Part shown: piece after piece, positions 4,457 to 5,630 of the stretch | Numbering within the stretch: the stretch's first letter is position 1 | How the letters are laid out: each line of letters begins with the position of its first letter | Source of the DNA: JAQGHR01 sp031411935 | GTDB lineage: Bacteria; Planctomycetota; Planctomycetia; Isosphaerales; Isosphaeraceae | Assembly (NCBI GenBank): GCA_031411935.1 | Contig: JANOBY010000805.1 | Coordinates: 1 to 5,630, forward strand | DNA length: 5,630 nt | Direction: 5' to 3' | Notes under the pieces: model-generated | The model's database searches: none | What the model was told of the DNA's origin: nothing | What the model saw: only the letters and a program-made list of their open reading frames with translations | Program-made: the position numbers and the translations under genes

Positions 4457-5630
4457 TTGTCCACGCGTGTGCATGAATTAGCGAAGGAATTGGGCCTGAA
4501 GAGCCCGGAACTTCTCGAACGGATCCAGAAATGGGGGTTGGACGTCAAGCCCAGCGCCCTGGCCAGCCTCGACCCGGCGATGGTCGATCAGATCAAAAGT
4601 CTGGCGCAAGGCCCTTCCTCGCCTGCGCCGGTGGAACCTCCCCCGACGAAATCCACCAGGCCGGTCGCGTCCAAGGCTCCGGAGACTCCTCCCATCGGTT
4701 CTTCCCCCCCCTCGGCTACCGAGGCACGCCCGAAGGCGTCCCCCTCCAGCCCCGAGCCCGCCGTCGCGAGCCCTCCGCAGGCCGTGACCCCGGCTGTCAA
4801 CGCGGCCCCGGTGCCTCCCGCGCCCCGCGAGACCTCGGCACCCCCCGCCGCGTCCCCCACGCTCTCGGCCCCTCCCGCCGGTCGCCCCTCGGCCCCGGGC
4901 GAATCCCGGCCCGTGTCGGGACTGAACGCCCCTCCGCGGAGTGGGCCTCTCTCCGGCCACACGTCGGCCCGAGGACCGTCCGGCGCCCCTCCCTTGCAGA
5001 GGCCCGCGCAGGGTCCCGGCCCTTCGCAGGCTCCGAGCGGGACCGCGGGGCCGTCGGGCCCGCGACCGGGCTCGGGCCCGGCCCAGGGCGGTGGCAATGA
5101 GCCTCGCCCCAACCCGACCGCGCCCGCCCCGCTGAAGCGGAGCGATTACATCTCGCCCACCGGCGCCCGTACCCCCCTGAACAGTCGTCCGCCGATGCCC
5201 CAGGGCGGCCCTCCGCCCGTGCGACGCTCGGCCGAAGGCGGTCAGGACGGCGGCCGTCGCGACTACAATGCCCCCCGCCCCGGCGGCGGAAACCGGCCTT
5301 TGCCCCCGGTCAACTCCAGCACGGGCAGCATGCCCCCGCCGCGACGCCCCGACGCCCCTCGCCCCTCGGCCCCTCCCGAGAATCGCGGCCCCCGGCCCGA
5401 GATGAAGTTCACGCCCGAGCAGTGGCTCCAGATGCGCCAGGCGGGCCAGATGCCCGCCAGCGGTCCGGTCTCCCACACCCGTCCCGGAACGGGCGGCCCC
5501 ATGGGGCCCGGTCGTCCCGGACAGGGGCCGGGTCGCCCGATGACGGGCCAGCCGCAAGGGCCCGGAGGCCCCGGCGGAATGGCCGCTCGCGGTCCGGCGG
5601 CACCCGGCCTGCGTCGCCCGCCCGCGCCGC
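4457..5630 (+). CDS. infB: translation initiation factor IF-2, N-terminal part (cut by window end)
   Basis: IF-2 is the GTPase that brings initiator fMet-tRNA to the 30S subunit and promotes subunit joining. The window holds 391 codons, open to the last base; the GTPase and C-terminal domains must lie beyond. Residues 1 to about 50 form a typical IF2_N domain (VHELAKELGLKSPELLERIQKWGLDVKPSALASLDP, continuing to VDQIKSL). From about 51 to 391 the chain is low-complexity, dominated by Pro, Gly, Ala, Arg and Ser, and certainly disordered. Two less repetitive islands stand out: LKRSDYISPTGARTPLN (about 226-242) and EMKFTPEQWLQMRQAGQMP (315-333). The start is TTG with a strong SD. The protein must be very long, since the whole catalytic part is still to come. 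Identification rests on the IF2_N domain and the position directly after nusA. Confidence 0.95.
   Translation, partial: MSTRVHELAKELGLKSPELLERIQKWGLDVKPSALASLDPAMVDQIKSLAQGPSSPAPVEPPPTKSTRPVASKAPETPPIGSSPPSATEARPKASPSSPEPAVASPPQAVTPAVNAAPVPPAPRETSAPPAASPTLSAPPAGRPSAPGESRPVSGLNAPPRSGPLSGHTSARGPSGAPPLQRPAQGPGPSQAPSGTAGPSGPRPGSGPAQGGGNEPRPNPTAPAPLKRSDYISPTGARTPLNSRPPMPQGGPPPVRRSAEGGQDGGRRDYNAPRPGGGNRPLPPVNSSTGSMPPPRRPDAPRPSAPPENRGPRPEMKFTPEQWLQMRQAGQMPASGPVSHTRPGTGGPMGPGRPGQGPGRPMTGQPQGPGGPGGMAARGPAAPGLRRPPAP

Noticed and set aside
3209..4474. Long minus-strand open frame opposite nusA (about 421 codons)
   Set aside because: It is antisense to a certain nusA gene; its openness follows from GC-rich codon bias. 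The product is His/Asp/Leu-rich with no family motifs.
4478..5557. Long minus-strand open frame opposite infB (about 359 codons)
   Set aside because: It mirrors the Pro/Gly/Arg-rich IF-2 linker, giving an Arg/Gly-rich product without motifs. The plus-strand frame begins with a clear IF2_N domain.

Overview
The window looks like ordinary chromosomal housekeeping DNA from a GC-rich bacterium, most likely a planctomycete of the Isosphaeraceae type. That assignment is an inference. It rests on the strong G/C preference at third codon positions, the gene arrangement, and an IF-2 whose N-terminal extension is long and rich in Pro, Gly, Ala and Arg. I see no mobile element, CRISPR array, rRNA or tRNA. 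There is no clear new multi-gene system. The most interesting signals are in the two non-coding gaps around nusA.

Left half, all on the minus strand. A Fur/PerR-family metal-dependent repressor (1746-2237) overlaps by 4 bases with a TatD-family metal-dependent nuclease (931-1749), so the two form a tight operon. Two hairpins lie at and just after the tatD stop. Next comes a 78-aa two-helix membrane protein of unknown function (492-728). A YaiI/YqxD (UPF0178) family protein (2-469) follows 22 bases later, probably in the same transcript.

Centre (2238-2686). This 449-base gap separates the leftward fur-tatD operon from the rightward nusA-infB operon. It holds an AT-richer patch with a perfect 6-4-6 palindrome. 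The two arms can serve as the -35 elements of two interlocked divergent promoters. The rest is a long, hairpin-rich nusA leader with no convincing gene; rimP, often found before nusA, is not here.

Right half, plus strand. nusA (2687-4237) encodes the transcription elongation/termination factor, with an acidic disordered tail. After a 219-base gap comes infB (4457 to beyond the window), the start of translation initiation factor IF-2, with a TTG start and a strong Shine-Dalgarno (SD) sequence. The gap carries a 9-base perfect complement of the infB SD, nested hairpins, a possible internal promoter, and two tiny overlapping reading frames. The second of these ends exactly on the anti-SD sequence. 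This could be a translational-coupling or attenuation device for IF-2, though that is a hypothesis.

Together the right-hand genes couple transcription elongation to translation initiation. The left-hand operon suggests a metal- or peroxide-responsive regulator paired with a DNA-repair nuclease.
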